Shown here piece by piece: positions 19,104 through 27,377 of a DNA stretch of 44,039 nt (position 1 is the first letter of the stretch; each line of letters opens with the position of its first letter). The notes under the pieces are model-generated. The model was not told the origin of the DNA. It was given only the letters and a program-made list of their open reading frames with translations, and ran no database searches. A program made the translations under genes and the position numbers. Source of the stretch: Pseudofrankia saprophytica (lineage in GTDB: Bacteria > Actinomycetota > Actinomycetes > Frankiales > Frankiaceae); NCBI RefSeq assembly GCF_000235425.2, contig NZ_KI912267.1, forward strand, positions 1,051,788 to 1,095,826, given 5' to 3'.

Positions 19104-19130
19104 GTGGCGAGGCGCCCGGCGCCTCGCCAC
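19104..19130 (+). terminator. glnA terminator
   Basis: GTGGCGAGGCGCC and GGCGCCTCGCCAC are complementary around a central C, giving a stem of about 11 bp once a realistic loop is allowed. It begins 27 bp after the glnA stop. Confidence 0.75.
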
Positions 19131-19652
19131 GACCCCGCCCTCGAGTGTGAAGGCGCGCGGCGCGGGCTGGCCGCGATCGGCGAACCAGCGGGCGCGACGC
19201 CGCCGTTCCCCCGCGTACGGCCGTCCTGCCGCGCACGGAACGACGAAACCTGCCCGAAAACCGGCCTTTCGAAATGGGCGCCGCGGCGCTGGAGACAGTC
19301 AACCGAGCGGCCACGCCTGGTCCTCACCGCGGTGGCAGTCCGCTGAACGAACCCCGTGACGACCCTTACGCGCCGCCTCGGGATACCTGTCGGGTCATCC
19401 ACCGGATGACCGAGGGCGAGCATCTCACCGAGATCCCGTGATTCGCGGGCGCGGAGCTGCCTGCCGAATCTGATGGCCGTCCAACGGTGCGGCCGTTTAG
19501 TGATCTGGCACACTTCACGAGGTGCTACCGATGTGTGGCGGCTACCACCCGGTGACACCACGTGCATTTCGAGCCGGTTTCAGCGGCTCCGGCGGCCTTC
19601 CCCCCGGGCCCATCGGCCGACCAACGACAACTGCGCGCCCTGAGACATAGAT
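19131..19652. other. Intergenic region between glnA terminator and glnII operator
   Basis: About 520 bp without a convincing gene. Long frames on either strand overlap and show no family motif. The sequence gets less GC-rich towards the GlnR box. No further repeats or hairpins were recognised. Confidence 0.4.
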
Positions 19653-19690
19653 TTAACAATCGGGGAACTGATCGGTAACGGGACCCGGAC
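19653..19690 (+). promoter_or_regulatory. GlnR operator of glnII
   Basis: Four 5-mers are spaced by exactly 6 bp each: TTAAC (19653), GGAAC (19664), GTAAC (19675) and CGGAC (19686). This is the a1-b1-a2-b2 layout of the actinobacterial GlnR box, GTnAC-N6-GAAAC repeated. One unit is perfect and the others carry one or two mismatches. It ends 10 bp before the predicted -35 box, fitting activation by GlnR under nitrogen limitation. Confidence 0.75.
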
Positions 19691-19700
19691 AGGCTCCAGA

Positions 19701-19729
19701 TGGACCCTCCCGTCAGTCGCGGCTAGCGT
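19701..19729 (+). promoter_or_regulatory. Predicted glnII promoter
   Basis: TGGACC (19701-19706) and TAGCGT (19724-19729) are separated by 17 bp. Both boxes are imperfect, as expected for an activated promoter. The start site would be near 19736, giving a leader of about 58 nt. Confidence 0.5.
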
Positions 19730-19793
19730 CGGCCCTCCCCCGGCCGGCCCCATCGTCGCGTGTCTAGGACCTGCCGATCACGGGGAGTATTGA

Positions 19794-20852
19794 GTGAGCT
19801 TTCAGGCCGAGTACATCTGGATCGACGGCACCGAGCCGGAGCCGCTGCTGCGCAGCAAGACCCGGATCATCAAGGACGGCAAGGAGCCGGAGATCTGGGG
19901 CTTCGACGGCTCCAGCACGAACCAGGCGCCCGGTTCCAACTCGGACTGTGTCCTGCGCCCGGTCTTCACCTGCCCGGACCCGATTCGTGGCGGCGACAAC
20001 ATCCTGGTGCTGTGCGAGGTGGAGCTGACCGACTTCACCCCGCACCCGACCAACACCCGCGCCAAGGCGCGTGAGCTGGCCGAGAAGTACGCCGACTTCA
20101 GCCCGAACTTCGGCATCGAGCAGGAGTACACGTTCTTCCAGAACGGCCGCCCGCTGGGCTGGCCGGCCACCGGCTTCCCGGAGCCGCAGGGTCCGTACTA
20201 CTGCGGCGTCGGCGGCGAGAAGATGCCCGGCCGGGACATCGTCGAGAAGCACACCCAGGCGTGCATCGACGCCGGCCTCGCGATCGAGGGCACCAACGCC
20301 GAGGTCATGATGGGCCAGTGGGAGTTCCAGATCGGCGTGCTGCCGGCGCCGGCCATCGGTGACCAGATCTGGGTCGCCCGCTGGCTGCTGCACCGCATCG
20401 CCGAGGACTTCGGCGCGTCGGTGTCCTTCGCCGCCAAGCCGGTCGCCGGCGACTGGAACGGCGCGGGCGCGCACACCAACTTCTCCACGAAGCAGACGAT
20501 GGAGAGCTGGGACGCGATCGTCACCTGCTGCGAGGCGCTCGGCACTCGGGTCATGGAGCACGTCACCAACTACGGTTACGGCATCCAGGACCGCCTCACC
20601 GGCAAGCACGAGACCGCTCCGTGGAACAAGTTCTCCTGGGGTGACTCGGACCGCGGCGCGTCGATCCGCATCCCGTGGGCCGTCTCGAAGGCCCGCAAGG
20701 GCTGGCTCGAGGACCGCCGTCCGAACGCGAACATGGACCCGTACGTGGTCTCGGCGCTGATGATCGACACCACCTGCAGCGCGCTGGCCGGCGACAAGCC
20801 GATCCTGTTCGTCCCGTCGCAGGCCGCCGCGACGGAGCACGCGACCGTCTGA
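19794..20852 (+). CDS. glnII: Glutamine synthetase type II
   Basis: This eukaryote-type glutamine synthetase has 352 residues and is expected to form a decamer. Signatures are EIWGFDGSSTNQAPG near the N-terminus, PNFGIEQEYTFF, EVMMGQWEFQIG, and the ATP site KPVAGDWNGAGAHTNFST. It has no adenylylation loop, so GlnE does not control it; control is expected at transcription, and a GlnR box lies upstream. The GTG start at 19794 has GGGGAG 6 nt upstream. GlnII placed after glnA is characteristic of Frankia, where it supports ammonium assimilation when nitrogen is scarce or fixed. Confidence 0.98.
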   Translation: MSFQAEYIWIDGTEPEPLLRSKTRIIKDGKEPEIWGFDGSSTNQAPGSNSDCVLRPVFTCPDPIRGGDNILVLCEVELTDFTPHPTNTRAKARELAEKYADFSPNFGIEQEYTFFQNGRPLGWPATGFPEPQGPYYCGVGGEKMPGRDIVEKHTQACIDAGLAIEGTNAEVMMGQWEFQIGVLPAPAIGDQIWVARWLLHRIAEDFGASVSFAAKPVAGDWNGAGAHTNFSTKQTMESWDAIVTCCEALGTRVMEHVTNYGYGIQDRLTGKHETAPWNKFSWGDSDRGASIRIPWAVSKARKGWLEDRRPNANMDPYVVSALMIDTTCSALAGDKPILFVPSQAAATEHATV

Positions 20853-20875
20853 CCGAAGGCCGAACCGAGGGCCGA
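20852..20875 (+). repeat. 12-bp tandem duplication at the glnII stop
   Basis: ACCGAAGGCCGA (20852-20863) is followed by ACCGAGGGCCGA (20864-20875), 11/12 identical. The first base of the first copy is the last base of the TGA stop. Confidence 0.7.
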
Positions 20876-20946
20876 GACCGCACGGTCGCATGACCGCGCG
20901 TCGCCTGGCCCGCTGACCCGCCCAGGCGGGCGGCACCAGCAGCACC

Positions 20947-20984
20947 CGGCGCCGCCGGTTCCCAGCAGGGAGCCGGCGGCGCCG
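20947..20984 (+). terminator. Strong glnII terminator
   Basis: A 17-bp stem (20947-20963 with 20968-20984) contains a single G-U wobble (T59-G72 in this block) and has the loop AGCA. It lies about 95 bp beyond the glnII stop. Confidence 0.8.
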
Positions 20985-20990
20985 TCGCGT

Positions 20991-21032
20991 TCTCGGCATT
21001 TGCCTCTCGGCGTTCGCTTCTCGGCGTTCGCT
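20991..21032 (+). repeat. Three tandem 14-mers
   Basis: TCTCGGCATTTGCC, then TCTCGGCGTTCGCT twice, follow the glnII terminator directly. The last two copies are identical. The rest of the 21033-21271 gap holds no clear gene; a perfect short palindrome CCCTAAGGG lies near 21084. Confidence 0.8.
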
Positions 21033-21271
21033 GGACATCACGAGTGCCGCCCGCGCGGCAGGTCAGCGGGTCTGCCAGTACCCCCCTAAGGGTGGATTAA
21101 CGTCCCCCGCGCCAAGGCACCTGGCCCGGTTGCTGCCAGAATCCGGTGGGCTCGACAGGCATGGGATCATGTCGGGTCGCTAGCCTCGGGGGAATTGTCC
21201 GTGGACGTCCGGTCTTCGGGGACATCGAGCGGTTGTGGCTTCGAAGTCGCCCGCGACGCTGGGAGGAATTC

Positions 21272-22120
21272 GTGGACGTCGTCCACAGGGATGAGTGGGT
21301 CGCGCCGCTGAGCGCGGACCGCGAGGAGATCCTCGCCCGGTGGGTCGGACTGGTCGGTGGCCTTCTACGGTCCCGCCTCTCCGAGGCGGAGCTGACCCGC
21401 GAGCTCGGCGAGCTCTACACCGCGCTGCTGGGCGGGCTGCGGGCGGGCGGGACCGACCTGAGCTCGGAGTCGTTCGGGGAGCTGCGTGCACTGCTCGCCG
21501 AGTTGTCCGGCACGCGGGCTCGGCAGGGTTTTACGCCCCGAGAGACCTCGATCACGGTGTTCACGCTCCGGGCGGCCGTGTCGCCAGCCTTCGAAGAGCG
21601 CGGTATCGCATTTGGCGGCTATGCGCAGTTCTCGGACTTCGTCGACGAGCTCGGCCTGTTCACATTCGAAACCTATGCGCAGGCCCGTGACGCGGTGATC
21701 GTGGAGCAGTCCGACCAACTGCTCGAGCTGTCCACCCCGGTCATCAAGCTGTGGGAGGGCGTGCTCGCCGTGCCGCTGGTCGGCACCCTGGACTCGGCCC
21801 GTACCCAGGTGGTGATGGAGACGCTGCTGGAAGCGCTGGTCGACACGGGCTCCCGGCACGCCATCATCGACATCACCGGAGTGCCCGCGGTCGACACCCA
21901 GGTCGCGCAGCACCTTCTCAAGACGGTGATGGCGGCCCAGCTGATGGGAGCCGACTGCATCATCTCCGGCATCCGCCCGCAGATCGCGCAGACCGTGGTC
22001 AGCCTCGGCATCGAGTTCGGCGAGATCGTCACCAAGGCGACGCTGGCTGAGGCACTCGCGCTGGCGCTGCGCCGGGAGGGCGTCCAGATCCGCCGTCCAG
22101 GCACGCCCGGGAGCCGTTGA
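21272..22120 (+). CDS. rsbR: RsbR-like STAS-domain co-antagonist
   Basis: This 282-residue protein has two parts. The N-terminal part, about residues 1-145, is helical and RsbRD-like (WVAPLSADREEILARWVGLV). The C-terminal STAS domain starts near LSTPVIKLWEGVLAVPLVGTL and contains DITGVPAVDTQVAQHLL, the strand-helix pair that carries phosphorylatable Thr residues in RsbR proteins. In Bacillus, RsbR and RsbS form the stressosome that holds the kinase RsbT. GTG 21272 is chosen because GGAGG sits exactly 5 nt upstream; the frame is open upstream without homology. It heads a six-gene operon with overlapping ends. Confidence 0.9.
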   Translation: MDVVHRDEWVAPLSADREEILARWVGLVGGLLRSRLSEAELTRELGELYTALLGGLRAGGTDLSSESFGELRALLAELSGTRARQGFTPRETSITVFTLRAAVSPAFEERGIAFGGYAQFSDFVDELGLFTFETYAQARDAVIVEQSDQLLELSTPVIKLWEGVLAVPLVGTLDSARTQVVMETLLEALVDTGSRHAIIDITGVPAVDTQVAQHLLKTVMAAQLMGADCIISGIRPQIAQTVVSLGIEFGEIVTKATLAEALALALRREGVQIRRPGTPGSR

Positions 22121-22632
22121 TGGATCGCATCCCGATCCTGAAGATGGGCAACCTGCTGCTCGTCTCGATCCAGGTGGACCTACAGGACCAGCTCGCGCTG
22201 GCGCTGCAGGACGACCTGTCCGAGCGCATCGTGGCGACCAGCGCCCGCGGCGTGCTGATCGACATCTCCGCGCTGGAGATCGTCGACAGCTTCATCGGCC
22301 GGATGTTGTCCACCATCGCCTCGCTGTCCCGGCTGCTCGACGCCGAGACCGTCGTGGTCGGGATGCGTCCGGCCGTCGCGATCACGCTGGTCGAGCTCGG
22401 CCTGCACATGCCCGGCGTACGCACGGCTCTCACCCTCGAGCACGGCCTGGCCCTGCTCGGCGCCGAGGTGCGTGTCCGCCTGCCGGAGGACGAGGCGAAC
22501 GGCGACCTCGGCGCGGACCCCACCGAGGTCATCGACGTCGCGACCGGCACGGCGGCCGACTCGAGCCGGGTTGGCGGCACCCCGGCACCGAACGGCCGCC
22601 AGGCGCTGGCGGAGGGGTCCTGGACCGGGTGA
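22120..22632 (+). CDS. rsbS: RsbS-like STAS antagonist
   Basis: This single STAS-domain protein has 170 residues. It starts MDRIPILKMGNLLLVSIQVDL and has the hallmark EIVDSFIGRML, where Ser57 corresponds to the residue phosphorylated by RsbT. The STAS domain ends near residue 118. A tail of about 50 polar residues, not seen in Bacillus RsbS, follows. ATG 22120 overlaps the rsbR stop by one base, so the two are translationally coupled. It is expected to sequester RsbT until Ser57 is phosphorylated. Confidence 0.93.
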   Translation: MDRIPILKMGNLLLVSIQVDLQDQLALALQDDLSERIVATSARGVLIDISALEIVDSFIGRMLSTIASLSRLLDAETVVVGMRPAVAITLVELGLHMPGVRTALTLEHGLALLGAEVRVRLPEDEANGDLGADPTEVIDVATGTAADSSRVGGTPAPNGRQALAEGSWTG

Positions 22633-23078
22633 GCACCGCGCGGTGGCCCACGCCGACGGGTGGCGGTGAGCCGACGGTCGAGCAGACCGAACGTCACCCG
22701 ATCAGCACCGAGGCGGACGTCGTGCGGGTGCGCCAGGTCGTGCGCAACCTCGCCGTGACAGCCAAGATGTCGCTGGTGGACCAGACCAAGATAGTGACCG
22801 CGGCGAGCGAGCTGGCGCGCAACACGCTCGTCTACGGCGGCGGTGGCTCGATGACGGTCGACGTGGTCCACAACGGCCGGCGCCGCGGCATCCGGGCGGT
22901 CTTCGTCGACAGCGGCCCCGGCATCCCCGACCTGGATCTCGCCCTGACCGACGGCTGGACGAGCGGCGGCGGCCTCGGCCTGGGGCTGTCGGGCAGCCGC
23001 AGGCTGGTCGACGACTTCTCGATCGAGAGTCGCCCCGGGGCAGGCACAACCGTCCAAGTCGTGAAATGGTCACGCTGA
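22629..23078 (+). CDS. rsbT: RsbT-like serine kinase/switch protein
   Basis: This GHKL-type ATPase has 149 residues. After about 22 non-conserved residues come HPISTEADVVRVRQVVRNLA, the N-box ASELARNTLVYG, the G1 box VDSGPGI, and the G2-type GLGLGLSGSRRLVDDF. This is the full set expected of RsbT, which phosphorylates RsbS and RsbR and then activates a partner phosphatase. The GTG start at 22629 overlaps the rsbS stop by four bases. The most likely partner is one of the phosphatases encoded just downstream. Confidence 0.92.
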   Translation: MSTARWPTPTGGGEPTVEQTERHPISTEADVVRVRQVVRNLAVTAKMSLVDQTKIVTAASELARNTLVYGGGGSMTVDVVHNGRRRGIRAVFVDSGPGIPDLDLALTDGWTSGGGLGLGLSGSRRLVDDFSIESRPGAGTTVQVVKWSR

Positions 23079-24154
23079 TCACGGCCGCCCACCACCCACT
23101 GGCCGAGGACATCGCCTGGTTCCGGGCCGACGGGCCGTCGATGCCCGGCGCCGTCCGGCGCGCCGCCGTCGCGCTCGCTGACCGCCTCGGGCTCACGGCG
23201 GACCGGGGCGCCGAGGTCGGCCTCGCGCTCACCGAGGTGGCCGAGAACCTGGTCCGGCATGCGGAGGAGGGTTCGCTACTGCTGCGGGCGCTGCGCTGGC
23301 CGGCACCCGACGAGGCCGTCACGGCACCGCGGACGGCGACGGCCATCGAGTTCGTCGCGGTCGACAGCGGACCTGGCCTGGCCGACATTCCGGCGATGAT
23401 GCGCGACGGCGCGACGTCCGCCGGCACCCTCGGCATCGGCCTGGGGATGATCGAGCGAATCGCGGACCGCTTCGACGCCTACTCGACCCCGGGCGTCGGC
23501 ACCGTGATGGCCGGCGCGTTCGGGCCGCGCCGGGCCGGCGTCCAGGCCGCGGCCGACCTTCGCGCGGTGCCCCGGGTGGCCGGACTGACCCGGCCGATCA
23601 CCGGGGAGACCGCCTGCGGAGACGCGTACGCCACCCGCGCGGAGGGCGGCCGGCTCGCGCTGCTGCTGTGCGACGGCCTCGGGCACGGGGAGCTCGCGGC
23701 CCGGGCGGCCGACGCCGCGGTGCGGATCTTCCACGCCGCCGGACCGCCCCTCGACCCGGTGGACCTGATGCGGCGCATCCACAACGGGATCTCGCACACC
23801 CGTGGCGCGGCCGTCGCGGTGGCCATCCTGGAGCCGTCCGCCGGTACCCTGCGTTTCGCCGGGCTCGGCAACATCAGCGGGGTCATCGTCGGGGGCGCCC
23901 GCCGCGTCGGGCTGACCAGCAGGCCGGGCATAGCCGGGCACCAGGCACGCGGCCTGGCCGAGACCCGGTACGAGATCCCGCCAGGCGCACTGGTCGTGCT
24001 GCACAGCGACGGGGTCAACCCGCGCTGGGACCTCGCCAACCATCCGGGAATCACCAGCCGTGGCGCGCTGGTGGTGGCCGCCAGCGTCCTGCGGGACGCG
24101 GGGCTGCGCCGGGACGACGCGTCCGTGCTGGTCGCGGGTGCGCCGTGGGGCTGA
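23066..24154 (+). CDS. Fusion of anti-sigma-type ATPase domain with SpoIIE/PP2C phosphatase (RsbX-like)
   Basis: This 362-residue protein joins two enzymes of opposite effect. Residues about 15-155 form a GHKL ATPase with N-box LTEVAENLVRHA, G1 VDSGPGLADI and G2 GTLGIGLGMIERIAD. Residues about 170-362 form a PP2C-type phosphatase with GDAYATR and LLCDGLGHGELAARAA, carrying metal-binding Asp residues, and LHSDGV near the end. In Bacillus, RsbX dephosphorylates RsbR and RsbS and resets the switch; this protein could do so while also binding STAS partners. ATG 23066 lies inside the end of rsbT (13-bp overlap). Confidence 0.88.
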   Translation: MVTLITAAHHPLAEDIAWFRADGPSMPGAVRRAAVALADRLGLTADRGAEVGLALTEVAENLVRHAEEGSLLLRALRWPAPDEAVTAPRTATAIEFVAVDSGPGLADIPAMMRDGATSAGTLGIGLGMIERIADRFDAYSTPGVGTVMAGAFGPRRAGVQAAADLRAVPRVAGLTRPITGETACGDAYATRAEGGRLALLLCDGLGHGELAARAADAAVRIFHAAGPPLDPVDLMRRIHNGISHTRGAAVAVAILEPSAGTLRFAGLGNISGVIVGGARRVGLTSRPGIAGHQARGLAETRYEIPPGALVVLHSDGVNPRWDLANHPGITSRGALVVAASVLRDAGLRRDDASVLVAGAPWG

Positions 24155-26127
24155 CCGGGGACGGGGGACCCGTCGCCGAGCTGCTGCGGGTGCGGCTGGG
24201 CCACGAGCCGGACGTCTTCGCCGCGCGCCAACTCGCCCGGGAGATCGGCGCCGCCGCCGGCCTGGACGGCCAGGACCAGGTGCGGCTGGCCACCGCGCTC
24301 AGTGAGGTGAGCCGGGACGCGCTGAGCGCTGGTGGAGCGTGGATCGACTTCGCGGTCCGCGCCCCCGCGACGCTCGTGGTGACGGTGACCGCCGACCAGC
24401 CACTCCCCCGGTCCGGCAGCGGGCTGGTCGCGGCCGGCCGTCTGGTCGACCTGGAGCACGGAGCGGGCGACGGCGGCTCGGCCTCGCCGGACCGGGTCGT
24501 CACGCTGGCCAAGCCGATCCTTCCGGGCCTGTTCTTCGACGACTCCCGCCTCGCCGAGCTGCGGCGATCCCTCGCCGCGATCGCGCCGAACTCGCCGGCC
24601 GACGAGCTGCGCGTGCAGAACAGCGACCTCGTGGCGGCGCTGGCGGAGCTGCGGGACAAGCAGGACGAGCTGCTGCGGCTGAACGCCGAGCTGGAGGAGA
24701 CGAACCGGGGCGTGCTGGCGCTCTACAACCAGCTGTCCACCGAGCTGGAGGAGACGAACCGCGGCGTCGTGGCGCTCTACGCGGAGCTGGACGAGCGTGG
24801 CATCGCCCTGACCCGGGCCAACGAGGCGAAGACCCGGTTCCTGCACAGTGTCAGCCACGAGCTGCGGTCGCCGGTGAACTCGGTGCTGGGCCTCGCGCGG
24901 CTCCTGCTCGACCCTGCCGGCGACCCGCTCTCCGACGAGCAGCGCCACCAGGTGGAGTTCATCCTGGCCAGCAGCGGTGACCTGCTCACCCTGGTCAACG
25001 ACCTGCTCGACCTGGCGAAGGCGGAGTCGGGCCGGCTGGAGGTGGTCGTCGACGAGGTCGACGTCGCGGCCCTGCTGCGGTACCTGGACGGGTCGCTGCG
25101 CCCGCTCGGGACTCGGCCGGAGGTGTCCTTCGCCGTCGAGACAGACGCCGACGTCGGCCTCCTGCGCACCGACGAGACCCTGCTCGCGCGGGTGCTGCGC
25201 AACCTGGTGTCCAACGCGCTGAAGTTCACCGAGCGCGGCGAGGTCCTCCTGACCGCCCGCCGGGGCGGCGCCCACGGCGCCGGCGCGCCGGACGACGGCC
25301 CCCGGCCGGGCGTCGGCCACCCCACGGACGGCGACGACCTCGCGGACGAGGACACCGTGGTGTTCTCCGTGCGGGACACAGGGATCGGCGTCGCCCCCGA
25401 CGACGTGGACCGGATCTTCGAGGAGTTCTACCAGGTGCGCACGCCGCTGCACGCCCGCGTGCGCGGCACCGGCCTGGGCCTGCCCTACGCCCGCCAGGTG
25501 ATCATGCTGCTCGACGGCCGTCTCGAGGTGATCAGCGAGCCCGGCCGTGGGTCGACGTTCACCGTCACGCTGCCCCGCCGGGGCCCCGTCGGCGCCGGGG
25601 CGGGGCGTGAGGACGAGGACTCGGACGAGGGCGCCGACGGCTTCCCGCCGGCCGGTGGACCGCGCTCCGGAGCCGTCGGCCCGGCCGCGGGAATGCAGCC
25701 GGCCCACCTGGACTGCGCGCTGGTGGTCGACGACGACCCGGCTTTCCTGGCGACCATGCGCTCGCTGCTGGCCGACCGGGTGGAGCGGGTCGTCGTGGCC
25801 GGGGACGGCGAGCAGGCGATCGCGGCGATGCGCGCCGATTCGCCGGATGTGGTCTTCCTCGACCTGATGCTGCCCGGCATGGACGGCGCCGCGGTGCTCT
25901 CGGCGATGAGTGATGATCCGAATCTGCGCGACCTTCCGGTCATCATCGTGAGCTGGAGCGACTACGCCTCCGACGTCGTCGACCACCGGGAACGCGGCCG
26001 CCGGCGCGAACGCGACCGCGAACGGGTCACGCTCGGGCCCGCCGTCGCGGTCGTGGCGAAGTCGAGGCTGACCGGACGCGCGATCGACGCCGCGCTTGCC
26101 CACATACACGACCGCGACCTGCCGTGA
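24145..26127 (+). CDS. Hybrid sensor histidine kinase with degenerate RsbT-like N-terminus and receiver
   Basis: This 660-residue cytoplasmic protein has four parts. Residues about 1-130 resemble the RsbT ATPase fold, but LSEVSRDALSAGG replaces the N-box Asn and no G1 box is seen, so this part is probably not catalytic. Residues about 150-225 are a coiled coil with an 18-residue unit (ELEETNRGVLALYNQLST) present twice. The HisKA domain has SHELRSP with His238, followed by a HATPase with NLVSNALKFT, DTGIGV and GTGLGL. A receiver at about 525-660 has acidic Asp529-531 and phospho-acceptor Asp573 (LDLMLPGMDG). GTG 24145 overlaps the previous stop. No membrane segment is present. Confidence 0.9.
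   Translation: MGLTGDGGPVAELLRVRLGHEPDVFAARQLAREIGAAAGLDGQDQVRLATALSEVSRDALSAGGAWIDFAVRAPATLVVTVTADQPLPRSGSGLVAAGRLVDLEHGAGDGGSASPDRVVTLAKPILPGLFFDDSRLAELRRSLAAIAPNSPADELRVQNSDLVAALAELRDKQDELLRLNAELEETNRGVLALYNQLSTELEETNRGVVALYAELDERGIALTRANEAKTRFLHSVSHELRSPVNSVLGLARLLLDPAGDPLSDEQRHQVEFILASSGDLLTLVNDLLDLAKAESGRLEVVVDEVDVAALLRYLDGSLRPLGTRPEVSFAVETDADVGLLRTDETLLARVLRNLVSNALKFTERGEVLLTARRGGAHGAGAPDDGPRPGVGHPTDGDDLADEDTVVFSVRDTGIGVAPDDVDRIFEEFYQVRTPLHARVRGTGLGLPYARQVIMLLDGRLEVISEPGRGSTFTVTLPRRGPVGAGAGREDEDSDEGADGFPPAGGPRSGAVGPAAGMQPAHLDCALVVDDDPAFLATMRSLLADRVERVVVAGDGEQAIAAMRADSPDVVFLDLMLPGMDGAAVLSAMSDDPNLRDLPVIIVSWSDYASDVVDHRERGRRRERDRERVTLGPAVAVVAKSRLTGRAIDAALAHIHDRDLP
24688..24795 (+). repeat. 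54-bp in-frame tandem duplication in the coiled coil
   Basis: Two adjacent 54-bp copies (24688-24741 and 24742-24795) encode ELEETNRGVLALYNQLST and ELEETNRGVVALYAELDE. The unit of 18 residues lengthens the signalling helix between the N-terminal domain and HisKA. Confidence 0.85.
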
Positions 26128-27377
26128 CAGCGCCCCTCGGGAGGCCTTCCGCCGGAACGCCGGTCAGCCAGGCGACCGTCCTCGTCGTCGACGACTCGGA
26201 CAGCAAGCGCTACATCATGGCGAGCTGGCTGCGACGCGCCGGCTACGTGGTGATCGAGGCGGCGTCCGGGCGGGAGGCGCTGAGCATCGTCGACGGCGGC
26301 GGGCCGGACCTCGCCGTGCTCGACGTCCACCTCCCCGACATGAGCGGTCTGGAGGTCTGCGCCCGGATCAAGCAGGCGCGGGCCACAGCCGGCATGCCGG
26401 TGCTGCACGTCTCGGCCACCGCCGTCGACGCCGCCGACCGCAGCGTCGGCCTGGACACGGGCGCGGACGCCTACCTGGTCGACCCGATCGAGCCGCGCGA
26501 GTTCCTGTCCACCGTCGGGGCGCTGGTACGCCAGTCCCGCCGGTTCGCCGAGGAGCACCGGATCGCGCTCACCCTGCAGCGCAGCCTGCTGCCGGCCGAG
26601 CCACCGAACCTCCCTGGCCTGCGCATCGCCGCGCGCTACCACGCCTCCGCCGAACAGGCGGAGGTCGGTGGGGACTTCTACGACGCCTTCGAGATGCCCG
26701 ACGGTGACGGCCTGGTCGTGATCGGCGACGTGCAGGGCCACTCGCTCGCGGCAGCGGTGATCATGGCGGAGCTGCGGTACTCGCTGCGGGCGTACGTCTT
26801 CGACGGGCACTCGCCGGCGGCGGCCGTCGAGCGGCTCAACCGGCTGATCCAGGTCACCCATCCCGAGTCCACGGCGACCCTCTGCCTGCTGACCTTCCCG
26901 CCGGACCGGTCCACGGTGACCGTGGTCAACGCCGGCCACCTGCCGCCACTGGTGGTCGGCCCGGCCGGCGCCGAGTTCTGGGAGGGGGGCGCCGGCGTGC
27001 TGCTGGGGGTGCCAGCTCCGGCGCCGACCGCGGACACCGTCGACCTCGCCGTCGGCACCCGGCTCCTGCTGTACACGGACGGGCTCGTCGAACGGCGGGA
27101 CCGGCCCCTCGACGAGACGATGACCGAGTTCGCCGCCCGGGTGGCGGCGAGGCACGGTGTCGCCCGCCTCGACACCGTCCACACCGGGGCCGCTGAGGGC
27201 GCCCGCGCGCCCGGGCTCGGCCGACGCACGCCCGACCGGCCGCGCGTCACGCTCGACCAGCTCGCCGACTCGCTGATCGACTCCGCGCGCGGGGCCGACG
27301 ACGATGTCGCGCTCGTCGTCCTCGAGCGGGTGCCCGAGGACGGGCCGCTCCACGACGCCGCAGGCCAGCGGTCGTAG
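26124..27377 (+). CDS. Response regulator with SpoIIE/PP2C phosphatase output (RsbU-like)
   Basis: This 417-residue protein begins with a receiver domain (VLVVDDSDSKRYIM; phospho-acceptor Asp67 in VLDVHLPDMSG). The conserved receiver Lys is replaced by Asp120 (YLVDPIEP). A linker SRRFAEEHRIALTLQRSLLP leads to a PP2C/SpoIIE domain with GGDFYDAF, VIGDVQGHSLAAA and LLLYTDGLVERR, the metal-binding Asp positions. It probably dephosphorylates a STAS anti-anti-sigma factor when the hybrid kinase upstream signals. A 35-residue Pro/Arg/Gly-rich insert lies before the last strand. GTG 26124 overlaps the previous stop (GTGA). Confidence 0.92.
   Translation: MTAPLGRPSAGTPVSQATVLVVDDSDSKRYIMASWLRRAGYVVIEAASGREALSIVDGGGPDLAVLDVHLPDMSGLEVCARIKQARATAGMPVLHVSATAVDAADRSVGLDTGADAYLVDPIEPREFLSTVGALVRQSRRFAEEHRIALTLQRSLLPAEPPNLPGLRIAARYHASAEQAEVGGDFYDAFEMPDGDGLVVIGDVQGHSLAAAVIMAELRYSLRAYVFDGHSPAAAVERLNRLIQVTHPESTATLCLLTFPPDRSTVTVVNAGHLPPLVVGPAGAEFWEGGAGVLLGVPAPAPTADTVDLAVGTRLLLYTDGLVERRDRPLDETMTEFAARVAARHGVARLDTVHTGAAEGARAPGLGRRTPDRPRVTLDQLADSLIDSARGADDDVALVVLERVPEDGPLHDAAGQRS

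Noticed and set aside
19082-19567. A 161-codon minus-strand frame between glnA and glnII
   Set aside because: Its end overlaps the glnA duplication and terminator, and it has no motif or ribosome site.
23479-26109. A long minus-strand open frame across the Rsb phosphatase and hybrid kinase
   Set aside because: It covers two well-supported genes, shows no motif and has shadow composition.
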